From assembly GCA_023403475.1 (NCBI GenBank), contig JAEYEL010000192.1, positions 1-33,881 of the forward strand: 33,881 bases of DNA, given 5' to 3'. Below are positions 32,056-33,881 of the stretch, piece by piece (the stretch's first letter is position 1; every line of letters starts with the position of its first letter). The DNA comes from Actinomycetes bacterium (GTDB lineage: Bacteria > Actinomycetota > Coriobacteriia > Coriobacteriales > Eggerthellaceae). The position numbers were made by a program, and so were the translations under genes. Under the pieces are notes generated by a model, which was not told where the DNA came from, made no database searches, and saw nothing but the letters and a program-made list of their open reading frames with translations.

Positions 32056-33600
32056 ATGACCAAGGCAATGACCAAGGCGACCGAGCAAATCAGAAAGCCC
32101 TCCGAGATGAAGGTGAACATCCTTCCCATCTTCGGCTCGCTCATCCATCAGGTTGCCTACGAAGGCCCCTGCCGCTTCGGCGACAAAGACGAGCTTACCG
32201 AGGAGTTCGACACGCGTGCGACCGCTATGGGCTTCAAGGCCTTTAAGGAGAAGCTTGAGAAGAAGTTCGGCGGCGATGCCGACGTGAACCTGCTCGAGCC
32301 TTTGTGCATGCCCTGCTCTGACGAGTTCCACTTCAAGTGGGAGCAGTTCGACGAAATCGACGCGGTTATCGGCCAGGTTGACGTGTTCTTCCTGTACGGC
32401 AACCCCATGCCGCGCCTGGTTCGCGACATCGCCGAGCGCTACGATCAGCCGATTATGATTCTGACCAATTCCGGTGCCATCACCGTTTCCGAGCTTTCCG
32501 ACCTTAAAAACCGCAAACGCGCCGACGTGTATGGCTGCATTAACTGGGATGAAGTGGTGAGCAAAGCCCATTGCTTCAAGGTAATCAAAGCCCTCAAGAA
32601 CACGCGCGTGCTCAAGATGATCCGCCACGAGGGCGAGCTGTACCTCACCGACGACTTCAAGTGCGAGAAGGACTTCGGTGTGCTTGCCACCTCCATCAAC
32701 ATGCACGAGATGATGGACCAGCTGCATCCGGGCGACGGCACGGGCAACTACAACCTGCCGCTGCGCACGGTCTACAATCTGACCGACGAGGAGAACGCCG
32801 AGGCCGAGCGCATCACCGACGAGCTGATCGCCGATGCCGATGAGTGCTGGATGGAGCGCGAGAAGGTGCTGAAAAGCGTTCGTTTCAACGTGCTCACCCG
32901 CAAGCTCATGGCGCATTTCAACTGCAACGCCTTCACGGCTCAGTGCAAGGAATGCTGTGCCACCACACGCATCAACGAAGAGCAGGTCACCTACTGCATG
33001 GGACATTCCCTGAACAACGAGTGCGGTATCGCTTCGGCATGCGAAGGCGATATGAACGCCTTGAACGCCATCACCATTCTGAGCTGCCTTGCGCACAAGG
33101 CACCCTATCAGTCGAACACCACGCCGGTCGTCATGGAAGACGGGCAAATAGTCTCGAAGAACTGGTTCAGCGATCAGCCTTGCACAGAGAAGTACTACGA
33201 CCAGCTGTATTGCACTTGGCATGCCGTTCCCAATCGTTACATGGATGGCTACGACGAAGACCCTTATCCTTATGCCGTAGGACCGTTTACCGCCAACGCG
33301 CGTTTTGGCGCGACCATTCGCCGCAAGTTCGACGAGGACACCGGCAAAACTATCACCCTTCTGCGCTTCAACCCGGCTGGAACCAAGATGCTCGTCATCA
33401 AGGGCGAAGTGGTAGGAGGAACGGGCTACGACCGTTTTGGCTGTCCCGAAGGCATCTATTTCAAGGTGTCCGATCGCAATGCGCTGTTCCACACTCAATG
33501 CGAATTCGGTTGCCACACCGCCTCGGTTTTCGGGGACTACTCTGCAGAGCTGAAAGAACTCGCCGAGATGATGGGCGTGGAATACGTGCTGTGCGACTAA
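32056..33600 (+). CDS. L-fucose-isomerase-fold protein, second paralogue
   Basis: This is a 514-residue protein, a tandem paralogue of the preceding one, starting 29 bases after it with GAAAGG upstream. Shared landmarks are YEGPCRFG, NCNAFTAQCKECCATTR, HSLNNECGI followed by ACEGD, CTWHAVPNRY and, at the end, EFGCHTASVFGDYSAELKEL. The Glu of ACEGD and the late His are kept, and again Asn (in YQSNTT) stands where the metal-binding Asp is expected. That both copies carry the same change argues for conserved altered function and not decay. The two may form a hetero-oligomer, since the superfamily forms trimers and hexamers. A 90-base gap leads to the second small carrier-like gene. Confidence 0.82.
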   Translation: MTKAMTKATEQIRKPSEMKVNILPIFGSLIHQVAYEGPCRFGDKDELTEEFDTRATAMGFKAFKEKLEKKFGGDADVNLLEPLCMPCSDEFHFKWEQFDEIDAVIGQVDVFFLYGNPMPRLVRDIAERYDQPIMILTNSGAITVSELSDLKNRKRADVYGCINWDEVVSKAHCFKVIKALKNTRVLKMIRHEGELYLTDDFKCEKDFGVLATSINMHEMMDQLHPGDGTGNYNLPLRTVYNLTDEENAEAERITDELIADADECWMEREKVLKSVRFNVLTRKLMAHFNCNAFTAQCKECCATTRINEEQVTYCMGHSLNNECGIASACEGDMNALNAITILSCLAHKAPYQSNTTPVVMEDGQIVSKNWFSDQPCTEKYYDQLYCTWHAVPNRYMDGYDEDPYPYAVGPFTANARFGATIRRKFDEDTGKTITLLRFNPAGTKMLVIKGEVVGGTGYDRFGCPEGIYFKVSDRNALFHTQCEFGCHTASVFGDYSAELKELAEMMGVEYVLCD

Positions 33601-33690
33601 GTCGCCTCCTCTTTACGCCGATCAAGCACGAACGCGTTAGCACCGAAGACGCAGCATACTAGTTTAACCTCATGGAGCAAGGATAGGGTC

Positions 33691-33881
33691 ATGGAGTACA
33701 ATATCAGTGCGCGCAAACCCAACATGGAGCTGAAACAAAAGCTGACCGAAGCAGCCGAACAAGCGAACAGCCTTATGATTGGCATGGATCTTTCCCATAT
33801 GGATTTCAATGATACCCGTGATGCTTTGCGCGAGTACATTCGGATTCGCTACCTGCTGGAACCGAGCGACATGACAAGCGA
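33691..33881 (+). CDS. Second small carrier-like protein (partial, runs off the window)
   Basis: An ATG at 33691 with AAGGATAGGG upstream opens a frame to the window edge, about 63 residues so far. The segment DALREYIRIRYLLEPSD parallels ELYQLLKRYIRLRYLLDDD of the 30033 protein, so this is a paralogue. The carrier-like C-terminal half lies outside the window. Its presence gives the operon the order small - isomerase-fold - isomerase-fold - small, which suggests a repeated unit that continues downstream. Confidence 0.75.
   Translation, partial: MEYNISARKPNMELKQKLTEAAEQANSLMIGMDLSHMDFNDTRDALREYIRIRYLLEPSDMTS

Noticed and set aside
31912..33516. 534-codon minus-strand frame opposite the second isomerase-fold gene
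   Set aside because: It is a shadow frame created by strong codon bias; the plus-strand protein has paralogue support.
1..33881. tRNA or rRNA genes
   Set aside because: No cloverleaf-like segment with a GGTTCRA-type T-loop and matching acceptor stem, and no rRNA-like stretch, was noticed. A covariance-model search was not possible.

Overview
The window looks like a chromosome segment from an anaerobic gut actinobacterium of the Eggerthellaceae (Eggerthella, Gordonibacter and Adlercreutzia relatives). This is an inference. It rests on the mix of genes: several molybdopterin oxidoreductases with small ferredoxin-like partners, MFS carriers, membrane-bound LuxR-type regulators and one PucR regulator, all in moderately GC-rich DNA. 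No species can be named from the sequence alone.

Layout. (1) 1-3771 is a scrambled left edge: a gene end, a small ORF, and an ISL3-family insertion sequence (1248-2793) sitting between two different LuxR regulator genes that have both lost their 5' halves. (2) 3772-8966, minus strand, is a respiratory-type module: MFS carrier, Tat-exported DMSO-reductase-family catalytic subunit, DmsB-like four-cluster subunit and a Crp/Fnr regulator. (3) 8967-10353 is mostly non-coding, with an orphan LuxR DNA-binding domain, a 22-bp tandem repeat and a small family of interspersed repeats. (4) 10354-12813 is the housekeeping helicase pcrA, preceded by a perfect 32-bp palindrome. (5) 13091-19273, minus strand, is two MFS carriers, a cytoplasmic molybdenum enzyme, its Fe-S partner and a zinc-ribbon protein. 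(6) 19762-22641 is a second molybdenum enzyme and Fe-S partner. (7) 22790-24381 is a membrane LuxR regulator gene broken at a G9 tract, which may be phase-variable. (8) 24883-28129, plus strand, is a third molybdenum enzyme whose Fe-S partner carries an extra C-terminal domain. (9) 28175-33881 is a PucR regulator divergent from an unfamiliar operon: a small carrier-protein-like gene, two tandem L-fucose-isomerase-fold proteins, and the start of a second small carrier-like gene that leaves the window.

How it may work. The three non-exported molybdenum enzymes resemble the pyrogallol transhydroxylase / catechol dehydroxylase branch. They plausibly act on hydroxylated aromatic compounds brought in by the MFS carriers, each set switched by its own membrane LuxR sensor. 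The most unusual system is the last one. Both fucose-isomerase-fold paralogues keep the expected metal-binding Glu and His but replace the expected Asp with Asn. They are paired with small proteins whose C-terminus resembles an acyl carrier protein. Their control region has face-to-face overlapping promoters under an inverted repeat, followed by a stem that can cover the ribosome binding site. Substrates are not determinable from the sequence.
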